Shown here in pieces: positions 27,238-35,301 of a DNA stretch of 38,608 bases. Made by a program: the position numbers and the translations under genes. Source of the DNA: an uncultured Methylococcaceae bacterium (GTDB lineage: Bacteria > Pseudomonadota > Gammaproteobacteria > Methylococcales > Methylococcaceae); the NCBI GenBank assembly GCA_903857165.1, contig CAIODU010000267.1, positions 1 to 38,608 of the forward strand, written 5' to 3'. How positions within the stretch are numbered: the stretch's first letter is position 1; every line of letters begins with the position of its first letter. The notes beneath the pieces were generated by a model that saw only the letters and a program-made list of their open reading frames with translations, was not told the DNA's origin and made no database searches.

Positions 27238-29370
27238 GGTATTGCCATGGATTTCACTGCGGTGTTGGCTGATGCCGCCCTGTTCAGCGATCAATACCAC
27301 AACACTTCGGTCATTGACGCGATAAGCATGTTGATTGGCGAGTTGTGGCATGCGGCTGCTTTCTAGGATCGCTTCATCACCATCAAGCGAGGTATCCACA
27401 AAACGTTTCCATTGCCGGTTATCCAGCCAAGGCAGTTCAAATTCATGGGGTTCACTATGGCTATTTGCGATAAGGTAAATATCATCCGCAGGGCCATTCG
27501 GCGCAGTCCCCGCAAGATGCATGGCCACACAGCGCGATTGCCCGCCCCAGTCGGGCTGGCCTATTTTGAAACCATGCCAAGTGAAGCGGGGACCGTAACC
27601 GTTTTCCATCAAAAAACTGTCGTATCGCAACAAATCATGGTTCTTTCGGAATGCTATCAAAAGACGGAAAAAACGTTGCAACACTTGTTTTTTATTCCGA
27701 TTATCCCAATCCAACCAACTGATGGCATTATCTTGGCAATACGCATTATTATTGCCATTTTGGCTACGCCCGATTTCGTCACCGGCAAGAATCATTGGGA
27801 CGCCCCGGGACAATATTAGCAGCGTTGCAAAATTACGGACTTGGCGATCGCGGAGTGCTAGAATGGCCTGGTCTTCCGTTACTCCCTCGATGCCACAATT
27901 CCAAGAATGGTTATTGTTGTCGCCGTCGGCATTGTTTTCCCCATTGGCCAAGTTATGCTTGCCGCTATAGCTGACCAAATCATTCAGGGTAAAACCGTCA
28001 TGGCAGGTAATGAAGTTGATGCCATGACTGGGTTCCCGGCCAAGCTGATAAAGATCGGAACTACCCGCAAGCCTTGTCGCCATATTTCCAGCCATACCCG
28101 GATCACCCCGGACAAAACACCGGATGTCGTCGCGGAATCGACCGTTCCATTCCGCCCAGCGCCCCCAGTTGGGGAAACTTCCCACTTGATACAACCCGGC
28201 TGCGTCCCAAGCCTCGGCAATCAATTTGGTATTGGCCAGAACTGGGTCCCCGGCAATCTGCTCCAGCAATGGAGGGTTGGCCAGCACATGGCCGCTTTGG
28301 TCACGGCCCAGAATTGAAGCCAGATCGAAGCGAAAACCATCGACATGCATTTCCATGACAAAGTAACGAAGGCTTTCCAAGATAAAACTGCGTACAAAGG
28401 GATGGTTGCAGTTGACGGTGTTCCCGCAACCGGAAAAATTCATATAGCTACCGTCATCGCCTAGCATGTAGTAAACCTTGTTATCTATCCCTTTCAAAGA
28501 ATAAGCCGGGCCCCGGTGGTCTCCCTCGCCAGTATGGTTGTAGACGACATCAAGTATGACCTCGATCCCCGCACTGTGCAGGGCTTTGACCATGTCCTTA
28601 AACTCATTAACCTCGCCGCCCGGTATTTTGTCGGCTGCATAGGCCGCTTTAAGCGCAAAAAACGACAGCGGATGATACCCCCAGAAATTATAAAGGGGCG
28701 TCCCACCCTCGGGATTGACCCGGTCGCTCTCCAATTCATCGAATTCGGTTACCGGCAACAGCTCAACCGCAGTCACCCCTAAGTCTTTCAAGTAAGGAAT
28801 CTTGTCAATGATGCCACGGAAAGTGCCAGGATAGGCCGAAATCGAAGACGGGTGCATGGTGAAACCGCGGACATGCAACTCATAGATGATCGAGTCGGCA
28901 AGCGGGCGGTTAATGGGCTGGTCAAATTCCCAGTCATAATCATGATTCACCAGCAGGGCATGACGAAAGCAATCTGAACGCTGATTCGCCTTGTCACCCC
29001 AATGCCTACGGCCAATAAGAGCTGTGGCATAAGGGTCGGACAAAACCAATGTGGGATCGAAGCAGTTAGGGGACGACCCAGGCCCGTCTATTCGGTAAGC
29101 ATAAGCGACTCCGGGGTCAAGCCCGGAAATGAAGGCGTGCCACACATCCCCCGTGCGGTTATACTTATTATCAAACGGAAACGCGACGATTTCGGTTTCC
29201 ACGCCTGGCTGGAAAAGCAAAAGGGTGACTGACGTGGCATGGCGGGAGAATATGGAAAAGTTTATCCCCCCACGCTGAACACTTGCGCCAAAAGGCAAAG
29301 GATGACCGCGCGCAAAGCTGAAATCCTCTGTTATGAAGGAAAGAAGGCCATATTTTATGTTTAATTCCAT
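27232..29370 (-). CDS. glgX: Glycogen debranching enzyme GlgX (isoamylase-type, GH13)
   Basis: GlgX hydrolyses alpha-1,6 branches of glycogen after phosphorylase trimming. The 712-residue protein has an N-terminal CBM48-like domain (FGASVQRGGINFSIFSRHA), then the GH13 barrel: DVVYNHTGEG, VDGFRFDLASIL with the nucleophile aspartate, LIAEAWDAAGLYQVG with the acid/base glutamate, and FITCHDGFTLNDLVSY. The segment AGDEIGRSQNGNNNAYCQDN is typical of isoamylase/GlgX. The ATG at 29370 has only a weak ribosome site. It is 22 bases downstream of pilU on the same strand. No other glycogen gene is in the window. Confidence 0.95.
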   Translation of the reverse strand: MELNIKYGLLSFITEDFSFARGHPLPFGASVQRGGINFSIFSRHATSVTLLLFQPGVETEIVAFPFDNKYNRTGDVWHAFISGLDPGVAYAYRIDGPGSSPNCFDPTLVLSDPYATALIGRRHWGDKANQRSDCFRHALLVNHDYDWEFDQPINRPLADSIIYELHVRGFTMHPSSISAYPGTFRGIIDKIPYLKDLGVTAVELLPVTEFDELESDRVNPEGGTPLYNFWGYHPLSFFALKAAYAADKIPGGEVNEFKDMVKALHSAGIEVILDVVYNHTGEGDHRGPAYSLKGIDNKVYYMLGDDGSYMNFSGCGNTVNCNHPFVRSFILESLRYFVMEMHVDGFRFDLASILGRDQSGHVLANPPLLEQIAGDPVLANTKLIAEAWDAAGLYQVGSFPNWGRWAEWNGRFRDDIRCFVRGDPGMAGNMATRLAGSSDLYQLGREPSHGINFITCHDGFTLNDLVSYSGKHNLANGENNADGDNNNHSWNCGIEGVTEDQAILALRDRQVRNFATLLILSRGVPMILAGDEIGRSQNGNNNAYCQDNAISWLDWDNRNKKQVLQRFFRLLIAFRKNHDLLRYDSFLMENGYGPRFTWHGFKIGQPDWGGQSRCVAMHLAGTAPNGPADDIYLIANSHSEPHEFELPWLDNRQWKRFVDTSLDGDEAILESSRMPQLANQHAYRVNDRSVVVLIAEQGGISQHRSEIHGNTQ

Positions 29371-29392
29371 TATTATATAGTTATTCCGATGG

Positions 29393-30559
29393 TTATTTAT
29401 TTTCGGTTTCCTGAGAAATGGGGGTTAGGGATAGCCCATCAGTTTTTTCTTTTTTTAGACTCGGGTGGACTGGCTGACTAGGGTCATCTTCGGTTGTCCG
29501 GGTTTCGCTCAGGCTGACTCTCAGTTTAAGGTTATTGGGGGAGTCCGCATTACGCAAAGCTTCCTCAAGGGTTATCTTATCCTGTTGGAATAAATGGAAT
29601 AAATGGGCATCGAAGGTTTGCATCCCCAATTCTTCGGATTTTTCCATCACTTCTTTAATTAAATGGACATCCCCTTTCCTGATTAAATCGGTGACCAGCG
29701 GTGTCCCTAACAGTATTTCAATGGCCGCAACACGTTTGCCTTCCCGTGACGGGATAAGTCTTTGCGAAATAAAAGCGCGTAGATTCAAAGACAAATCCAG
29801 CAATAGTTGGTTGCGGCGCTCTTCGGGGAAAAAGTTGATTATCCTATCCAAGGCTTGATTGGAATTATTTGCATGAAGGGTGGATAAACACAAATGGCCG
29901 GTCTCGGCAAACGCTATGGCATGTTCCATGGTTTCCCTGGCCCGGATTTCTCCAATCAAAATGACATCCGGCGCCTGGCGCAAGGTGTTTTTCAGCGCAT
30001 CTTCGAAGGAGTCGGTGTCAACCCCCACCTCACGTTGGTTGACTAGGGATTTCTTGTGCGGATGGACAAATTCTATGGGATCTTCAATGGTGATGATATG
30101 GCCATCCGTGGTGCTGTTGCGATGGTCAATCAGCGCGGCCAATGAAGTGGATTTGCCGGAACCGGTGCCCCCAACGAAAAGCACCAAGCCACGTTTGGTC
30201 ATTATCACCTCCTTTAATATCGGGGGAAGGCCGAGTGTGTCCATGGAAGGGATGTCGGTTTTAATATTTCTAACCACCATCGCAACGCTGTTGCGTTGTT
30301 TGAAAATATTGACGCGGAAGCGTCCGACACCTCTTTCCGTGATGGCCATGTTCATCTCGGGCTTACTTTCGAATTCGCCCCGTTGCTTTTCATTCATAAT
30401 GCCGTAGGCAATCTCCTTGATTCGGCCCGGTGTCAGTTTCGCCACTTCAAGTGGCATAATTTTTCCTTGAAACTTGCCTGCCGGCGAGGCACCCGCAGTC
30501 AGGAATAGGTCTGAACCATCCCCATGCGCCAAAAGCACTAAATAATCCCGAAATTCCAC
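29393..30559 (-). CDS. pilU: Type IV pilus retraction ATPase PilU (PilT paralogue)
   Basis: PilU is a cytoplasmic hexameric ATPase that assists PilT in pilus retraction. The 388 residues include DLFLTAGASPAGKFQGK, Walker A GGTGSGKSTSLAALID, the Asp box IITIEDPIEFVH, Walker B region ILIGEIRARETM, and the His box HLCLSTLHANNSNQALDRI. RRNQLLLDLSLNLRAFISQR is the PilU-type form of the region after the His box. Translation starts at GTG 30559, which gives the family-typical MEF start. The last 45 residues are a polar tail. It is 15 bases after the NYN gene; pilT, its usual neighbour, is not here. Confidence 0.93.
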   Translation of the reverse strand: MEFRDYLVLLAHGDGSDLFLTAGASPAGKFQGKIMPLEVAKLTPGRIKEIAYGIMNEKQRGEFESKPEMNMAITERGVGRFRVNIFKQRNSVAMVVRNIKTDIPSMDTLGLPPILKEVIMTKRGLVLFVGGTGSGKSTSLAALIDHRNSTTDGHIITIEDPIEFVHPHKKSLVNQREVGVDTDSFEDALKNTLRQAPDVILIGEIRARETMEHAIAFAETGHLCLSTLHANNSNQALDRIINFFPEERRNQLLLDLSLNLRAFISQRLIPSREGKRVAAIEILLGTPLVTDLIRKGDVHLIKEVMEKSEELGMQTFDAHLFHLFQQDKITLEEALRNADSPNNLKLRVSLSETRTTEDDPSQPVHPSLKKEKTDGLSLTPISQETENK

Positions 30560-30574
30560 AATATAGACTCGCTG

Positions 30575-31123
30575 TTACTTATTAGAATGACCATCTTTGG
30601 ATAAATAATTGTCGAAGTTCAATGCCCCGTCAGCATCGATCAGCAACACCCGATCAGCTTTTTTCCTTAATACATCACTCAACAAAGATAAGGCCGAAAC
30701 CACTACGACAATCTTACCCTTTTGCTGAACTATCTCAATTGCCGGTACATAGTCTTCATCACCACTGACAATCATGGCAATGTCGTAAGCATTTTCATAA
30801 GCCAACGCGACGACTTGAGTGGCAAGATAAACATCCACCTGTTTTTCGCGCTGCTCACCTTGCTCATTGGATTTCCTTTCAAATTGCTTGACATAAAAAT
30901 ATTCCTGGCCATCCAGCCAGTCAAAAAAACGCTGCTGCCCCGGCCCGCTGTTGGGACTGCTAGAACAGACAAAATAGACCTTGATCAGATCCATCCCCAG
31001 CGTAAGCGTTTCCACAAACCCCCTAAAGTCAAATCTTTTTGGGTCAGGAAATTCACCCCTGCTCAAACGGTTCAAGGCTTGGTGGAAATTGCTGTAATCG
31101 AAAAAAACGATGACTCGTTTCAT
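30575..31123 (-). CDS. NYN-domain (PIN-like, LabA/DUF88) putative ribonuclease
   Basis: The 182-residue protein is one NYN domain, a PIN-like nuclease fold. Metal-binding acidic residues are visible in VIVFFDYSNFHQAL (first Asp), EKQVDVYLATQVV and MIVSGDEDYVPAIEIVQQKG, which ends with the typical core strand VVVVSA and LRKKADRVLLID. NYN proteins are thought to process RNA, but the target is unknown. The ATG follows the fhcC stop by a single base, so it is translationally coupled to a methanopterin-pathway gene, and pilU follows by 15 bases. Confidence 0.88.
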   Translation of the reverse strand: MKRVIVFFDYSNFHQALNRLSRGEFPDPKRFDFRGFVETLTLGMDLIKVYFVCSSSPNSGPGQQRFFDWLDGQEYFYVKQFERKSNEQGEQREKQVDVYLATQVVALAYENAYDIAMIVSGDEDYVPAIEIVQQKGKIVVVVSALSLLSDVLRKKADRVLLIDADGALNFDNYLSKDGHSNK

Positions 31124-31124
31124 C

Positions 31125-31940
31125 TCAAATCACCACCAAAATTTCGCCCTTGCCCGCCCCGGACATATCCCCGGCATAACGGCGCACTCGCTTGACCGCA
31201 CCGGCCAAAGCCCCAAATTGGGTTTGATAGCCCAGAAAGCCCTTCAACAGCAAAGGCAGGAAGCCCAAAGTATGTGTTCCGCAGTCGTTGAAAGTGGCGG
31301 GCAGGGAGATCGGCGCTTTGATCAAAAGCAGGGTTCCCCGCTTCATCGCATAGCCTGGGTAAGCACCGACATCACCCAAAACACCGATGGTGCCTGCAGT
31401 CATGCGTGAACCTAGATAGGCACCGGCACTGCCTTCGATGAGTATCGCCCCCCGCCGCAGATGGTCGCCGACCCGGTCGCCGGCATCGCCTTTGACAATG
31501 ACAACCCCGCCTTGCATACCCTTTTTGTTGCCAGGCAAGGCCGCCCCCAAAAAGTCGCCTGCATTGCCGCCGATATTGATTTCCCCGTTCCTCAATTCGC
31601 AAGCGGCATAAGCGCCGACATTGCCAGACACGTTGATGACACCGCCCTTCAACTGGAAGCCTAGATAAGCACCGGCATCCCCTTCAACGGTGATTATTCC
31701 GCTGCTGTTGCCCTTACCAATATAATCCAGCTTGGCCGAGGCATTCTTTATCACAATCCCTGACGCATCATCGCCTTCGATGGTGAAAATATCATCGGTG
31801 CGGACTTTGCGGTTGCCGGTTTGCAGTTCAATGGCGGCGATTTCATCCAAGTTCTTGCCAGCCAAATTGTCCGGGGTGAGCGGAGAGACATCCACCCGCT
31901 GTTGCGGGGTTATTTTTAGTGAAAATGTTAATTCGGTCAT
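31125..31940 (-). CDS. fhcC: Formyltransferase/hydrolase complex subunit C (formylmethanofuran dehydrogenase subunit C homologue)
   Basis: In methylotrophic bacteria the Fhc complex converts formyl-H4MPT to formate and free cofactor. The 271-residue FhcC is a beta-helical subunit, shown by repeated GxxGAYxG-type turns (EGDAGAYLGFQLKGG, GNVGAYAACELRNG, GNAGDFLGAAL, GSAGAYLGSRM). I chose ATG 31940, starting MTELTFSLK with GAGGAA upstream; the longer open frame to 32048 overlaps fhcD in another frame. fhcD is directly upstream, 16 bases away. FhcA and FhcB, the other subunits, are not in the window. Confidence 0.95.
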   Translation of the reverse strand: MTELTFSLKITPQQRVDVSPLTPDNLAGKNLDEIAAIELQTGNRKVRTDDIFTIEGDDASGIVIKNASAKLDYIGKGNSSGIITVEGDAGAYLGFQLKGGVINVSGNVGAYAACELRNGEINIGGNAGDFLGAALPGNKKGMQGGVVIVKGDAGDRVGDHLRRGAILIEGSAGAYLGSRMTAGTIGVLGDVGAYPGYAMKRGTLLLIKAPISLPATFNDCGTHTLGFLPLLLKGFLGYQTQFGALAGAVKRVRRYAGDMSGAGKGEILVVI

Positions 31941-31956
31941 TATTAATTTCCTCGCG

Positions 31957-32853
31957 TCAAGCCATGATTTCCTGCAAGTGGAACAAGAAAGGCCCCAACT
32001 TGCCACCGTAGTTACCGGCGCTAATACGGCGGATGCCATTGGCTGCACCCAACTCGCACACCGCCGCGATGCCCACGCGCATGGATTTCTTTATGTCTTC
32101 CTCGGTCAGCCCGTCAATGACGATTTCCATCACCGACTCGATTTCCGGCGAAAGTTCGGTTTTAGTTTGTCCTTTCAAGGTCGGGCAGAAGGCATCGTTG
32201 GTGGAGGCATTCAGCGTCTTATACTTGGAGCCAACCTTGGAACCGGATCGTACCACGCCACCGGGAAAAGGCATGATAACATTCGGTACTTGCTTCATGG
32301 CATCAATCGCCGCCTCGCAAGCTGCCAACGCTTGCTCTTGGGACTCGGCCAACACCAAAAAATTGCCTCCGCCGATGGCTTTTACCATGCCAGTGGTTTC
32401 TTCTGTAAGGAATTCCCCGTCCATCACCGGCACCCGCCAATAGCGTTTGCCCGCGATGCGTTTGGAAATCTGAAAACCGTCACCAAAATAGCGCAAATTC
32501 TTGCCCAAGGCTATCGGGTCGCCATCGGTCATGCCGGCAAACAACGCCGAAGTCGGTGAAGTCAGCACACATTGCCCGGCACGGGTTTCCAATTGTTTCG
32601 CCAAGCCTTTGCCGCCCATGGCGAAAATCATCGCCGACACGCCGGGGCGACCGTCCGGGGTTTCCGCAGGGTCAAGTTCGCGTTCAATGCCCGCCTCGCA
32701 ACCGCAAGCAATCACCGAAGTCGCAAAACCGGTGAAAGCCTGTGCGGAAATATGCGCCCATTTGTGGTTTTGGGCGGTGATGATGACCCGCGTGGCCCGC
32801 ATCGGGAAGGCTTCGGCAAAAGTTTCGTCGATCTGTACGCCGTTTATAATCAT
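31957..32853 (-). CDS. fhcD: Formylmethanofuran--tetrahydromethanopterin formyltransferase (Fhc subunit D)
   Basis: FhcD/Ftr moves the formyl group between H4MPT and the methanofuran analogue. The 298-residue protein starts MIINGVQIDETFAEAF and has ACGCEAGIERELDPAETPDG, RPGVSAMIFAMG, the DGEFLTEE block and the C-terminal ISAGNYGGKLGPFLFHLQ, all conserved in Ftr. ATG 32853 has AGGAG seven bases upstream. It is the first of fhcD-fhcC and marks the host as a user of the H4MPT C1 pathway, hence a methylotroph or methanotroph. Confidence 0.97.
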   Translation of the reverse strand: MIINGVQIDETFAEAFPMRATRVIITAQNHKWAHISAQAFTGFATSVIACGCEAGIERELDPAETPDGRPGVSAMIFAMGGKGLAKQLETRAGQCVLTSPTSALFAGMTDGDPIALGKNLRYFGDGFQISKRIAGKRYWRVPVMDGEFLTEETTGMVKAIGGGNFLVLAESQEQALAACEAAIDAMKQVPNVIMPFPGGVVRSGSKVGSKYKTLNASTNDAFCPTLKGQTKTELSPEIESVMEIVIDGLTEEDIKKSMRVGIAAVCELGAANGIRRISAGNYGGKLGPFLFHLQEIMA

Positions 32854-32946
32854 TCTTTATCTCCTAGGGAGTTTGGTTCTTATCTCTTGTCTCCCCGCTC
32901 CCCACGGCAGGGATGCCGGGGTTGAGGGCCTTATGATTTAACTAGT

Positions 32947-33432
32947 TTAATGCAAGCAATCCGTTTCGATGCGGGCTAAGTCAGGAAACAAACGGGATGA
33001 CAGGATTTCGCCTGTGCAATCATAAAAGCTCAGTTTGCCATTTTCACCACATAACCAAACTTCGTGCGCTCCACGGGCAAAATACAACTCCCGCTTTTCT
33101 TCCATTTCCCGAACTGAATTTGAGGGGGAAAGCACTTCGACACAGATTTCCGGGGCTTTGGAAAGGGGAGACTCATGGCCAAATGTTCGCACAAACTCGG
33201 CAGATGCCCATGCAACATCGGCAGCTTTCACTCCTTTACTGGTTTGCACGGGGCATTCTTGATAGACAAATCCATCCTTGCGCACCTCCCGCAAAGCATC
33301 TTGGATAAGCCCTTGCAACAGGCTGTGTTTGCTGGATGCCGGACTCATGACAATTTTACCCCATTCATTAAGTTCAATTTTGTAAGGCAAATCGCGAAAT
33401 AGTGGATCGTTACAGATTTCTTGCCAGTTCAT
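32947..33432 (-). CDS. Uma2-family (DUF820) putative endonuclease
   Basis: The 161-residue protein matches the Uma2 restriction-endonuclease-like fold: VAWASAEFVR after the aspartate of AADVAWAS, then PEICVEVLSPSNSVREMEEK with the catalytic glutamate and KRELYFARGAHEVWL. SPASSKHSLLQGLI near residue 30 is the usual N-terminal part. The ATG at 33432 has GAGG seven bases upstream. Uma2 proteins are abundant in cyanobacteria and other bacteria with many repeats; their biological target is not established. It stops 93 bases before fhcD on the same strand. Confidence 0.9.
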   Translation of the reverse strand: MNWQEICNDPLFRDLPYKIELNEWGKIVMSPASSKHSLLQGLIQDALREVRKDGFVYQECPVQTSKGVKAADVAWASAEFVRTFGHESPLSKAPEICVEVLSPSNSVREMEEKRELYFARGAHEVWLCGENGKLSFYDCTGEILSSRLFPDLARIETDCLH

Positions 33433-33566
33433 TGGAATACCTCAAGCTATTATCACAACTGTTCTATTTGTTGGAAATTATACGCGGAATCTAGCCAGCA
33501 TAAGGAGATAGTTATGCGGTGGAACTTGCAAGGACACTTCAGCCTTGCGGGTTGTGGCTGACACAG

Positions 33567-33782
33567 TTAATCGGCATTGCGTGAAACTGATGAAATATAT
33601 TCAGCTATCAATGCCAGAATGTCCGTATCGCAAGCCCCGCAACCTGAACAAGCCCCCGTGGCTCTTGATATGCTTTCCAAGTCTTCGATTCCTTTGTCGA
33701 TTTGTTTCTTGATTTGCGCTGTCGTTGTCCCGCTACAGCCGCAAATAATGTCTTTTTTTCTGTCTGGATCGTTGTTATTCAT
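33567..33782 (-). CDS. Bfd-like [2Fe-2S]-binding protein
   Basis: The 71-residue protein has C14-G-C16 and C45-SG-C48 (plus C51), the CxC...CxxC spacing of Bfd-type [2Fe-2S] domains, with ICGCSGTTTAQI at the first pair and ATGACSGCGACDTDI at the second. Bfd proteins extract iron from bacterioferritin; similar domains serve nitrite reductase and other redox enzymes. I chose ATG 33782; the in-frame ATG at 33827 would translate part of an adjacent repeat. No bacterioferritin or partner enzyme is in the window. The ribosome site is weak. Confidence 0.85.
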   Translation of the reverse strand: MNNNDPDRKKDIICGCSGTTTAQIKKQIDKGIEDLESISRATGACSGCGACDTDILALIAEYISSVSRNAD

Positions 33783-33799
33783 TTCAATATAGGTTTCTG

Positions 33800-33901
33800 G
33801 TTCCCACGCTCCAGCGTGGTAACCCAATCTTTACCGCTCCTGCGGTCGGTTATGCGGCGATGGAGCGATGGGGAAGGCATGCCAACATGAAGCGTGGGAA
33901 C
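33800..33901. repeat. Inverted-repeat element with GTTCCCACGCT ends
   Basis: GTTCCCACGCT (33800-33810) and its exact complement (33891-33901) bound about 100 bases. The left end continues as the palindrome CCACGCTCCAGCGTGG. No gene is inside. The ends resemble a dispersed intergenic repeat type seen in several gammaproteobacteria; that is recall. Confidence 0.65.
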
Positions 33902-33999
33902 GAGAATAAGCTCTTCAAAATTCGTTCAACTCAATTTTTAACGCCAAATCAGACAAGCTCAAATATTGGAAGAGTTAGTACCATCGTCTTGTAGCAGAT

Positions 34000-34932
34000 T
34001 CAAAACCTGTTATGCTGCCTGTCTAGCACCCGTTGAAAAGCGCGAAGATACTGGGTGTAAATTGAGTTGATGTAATATTCAACCCAAGAAGTCAAATCTT
34101 CAGATTCACCAAACCAATCCTTCTGGGCTAAAAACAAGGCTTGATAATACGCATCCCGTGTTTCCAGAATCACGCTATCCAAGGGATAAAATCGTGCAAA
34201 ATGATAACCCGAACGCTCCAGCAGATAAGTGGATAACAGCCTAGCCACACGACCATTGCCGTCCTCGAATGGGTGGATAGCCAAAAAATCTAGGATGAAC
34301 TCAGCCACGATTAATAGCATGGATTCCTCGGCAAATTCCTGCGCCCGCAATAACCGCTCGTTTGTTCTCGCACAAATCGCTCGCAGATATACAGGAACCT
34401 TTTCCGGGGCCAAAGTCATCACATCATACCCACTGCCGCGTATCGCCACATTCTTGTGCTTCAATCGTCCCGCTATCAAGGGCCGAGTGGTGACAAACAT
34501 ACGAGCATGGATTTCCAGCACAAAATCAAAGTCGATGAAGCTTTTCTTGTCCAGCGTCAATGCCCATAAATAGGTTTCAACAATCGACTTGACTGCACGG
34601 GCACGTTCTGACAATTCTATCGTGACCACATTATCGTCTTGTTGCATCACCGCCGCCAAAACCAAATCCAATTCCTCCACCCGGATATGCTCATTTTCAA
34701 TCTGCGAACTGGCGTTGACGCTTTGAGCCAAGGTTTGGCAAGCATCCACTGAAAGCCGTCTCCATTCGTCAATGTCGCTCCTGCTAAGTGGGCGAATATC
34801 AAACCGTGCTTTCGCCAATTGTTCCAAACGGCCCAATATTTTGGGCGTTAGTTGGAATCTCGAAGATTTGCGGATGGGTTCCAATGCATCGGCATCAATG
34901 CGGTGGGATTTGGGTAAGTTGTTAGCAGTCAT
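34000..34932 (-). CDS. Fic-domain protein (class II, probable AMP transferase)
   Basis: Fic enzymes transfer AMP or other nucleotide moieties to hydroxyl side chains. The 310-residue protein has the full active-site loop HPFEDGNGRVAR at residues 220-231 (His, Asp/Glu, Asn and Arg present) and an N-terminal inhibitory helix motif S75-SQI-E79-N80, which fits (S/T)xxxE(G/N); Fic proteins of this layout are normally self-inhibited. GYDVMTLAPEKVPVYL is the target-binding flap region. I chose ATG 34932; the in-frame start at 34980 would overlap the upstream antitoxin-like gene by 35 bases. The gap to that gene is 13 bases. Confidence 0.92.
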   Translation of the reverse strand: MTANNLPKSHRIDADALEPIRKSSRFQLTPKILGRLEQLAKARFDIRPLSRSDIDEWRRLSVDACQTLAQSVNASSQIENEHIRVEELDLVLAAVMQQDDNVVTIELSERARAVKSIVETYLWALTLDKKSFIDFDFVLEIHARMFVTTRPLIAGRLKHKNVAIRGSGYDVMTLAPEKVPVYLRAICARTNERLLRAQEFAEESMLLIVAEFILDFLAIHPFEDGNGRVARLLSTYLLERSGYHFARFYPLDSVILETRDAYYQALFLAQKDWFGESEDLTSWVEYYINSIYTQYLRAFQRVLDRQHNRF

Positions 34933-34945
34933 TGCAGATAGGTTA

Positions 34946-35158
34946 TTAGTTAATGTCGAGTATTTGCGTCTTGCCCTCACGGTATTCGATCAAGGCTTTC
35001 TCGGCAAGCCTGCCAAGCACATCTTGTGAATTCTCGAATAGTTCCTCCCATCGCCGTTCCGATTCCAATTCCGCCAAAATCCGCCGCGCCAATTTGTTTT
35101 GTTCGGATTCAGGAAGTTTGGTGGCCTCGGAAAAGGCTTTTTCTAATAGTTCAGTCAT
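34946..35158 (-). CDS. Small acidic antitoxin-like protein upstream of fic
   Basis: The 70-residue protein is helical and charged (LPESEQNKLARRILAELESE, then ERRWEELFENSQDVLGRLAE, ending KTQILDIN). I recall this kind of protein next to RelE/ParE-type toxins, where it acts as antitoxin, but no such toxin is here; the gene immediately downstream is fic. It lacks the Doc-partner Phd fold and carries no (S/T)xxxE(G/N) inhibitory motif. The 143 bases upstream (35159-35301) hold the only likely promoter space; I see no confident hexamers. Confidence 0.7.
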   Translation of the reverse strand: MTELLEKAFSEATKLPESEQNKLARRILAELESERRWEELFENSQDVLGRLAEKALIEYREGKTQILDIN

Positions 35159-35301
35159 ATTTAATTACCTAATAATTGCAAAGGTTTTAACATGTGATCC
35201 GTATATAGCAAAGCGGAATACAGGGTTCCGTACACGGTCTTCCCTATATTACGCTTCGCTTATTCCAGGCTGTGCTGATTTCATAATGTTTAAAATATTG
35301 T

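Noticed and set aside
31957-32048. Longer N-terminus for FhcC using the start at 32048
   Set aside because: It would overlap fhcD in another frame by 92 bases; ATG 31940 has a strong GAGGAA site and the family start.
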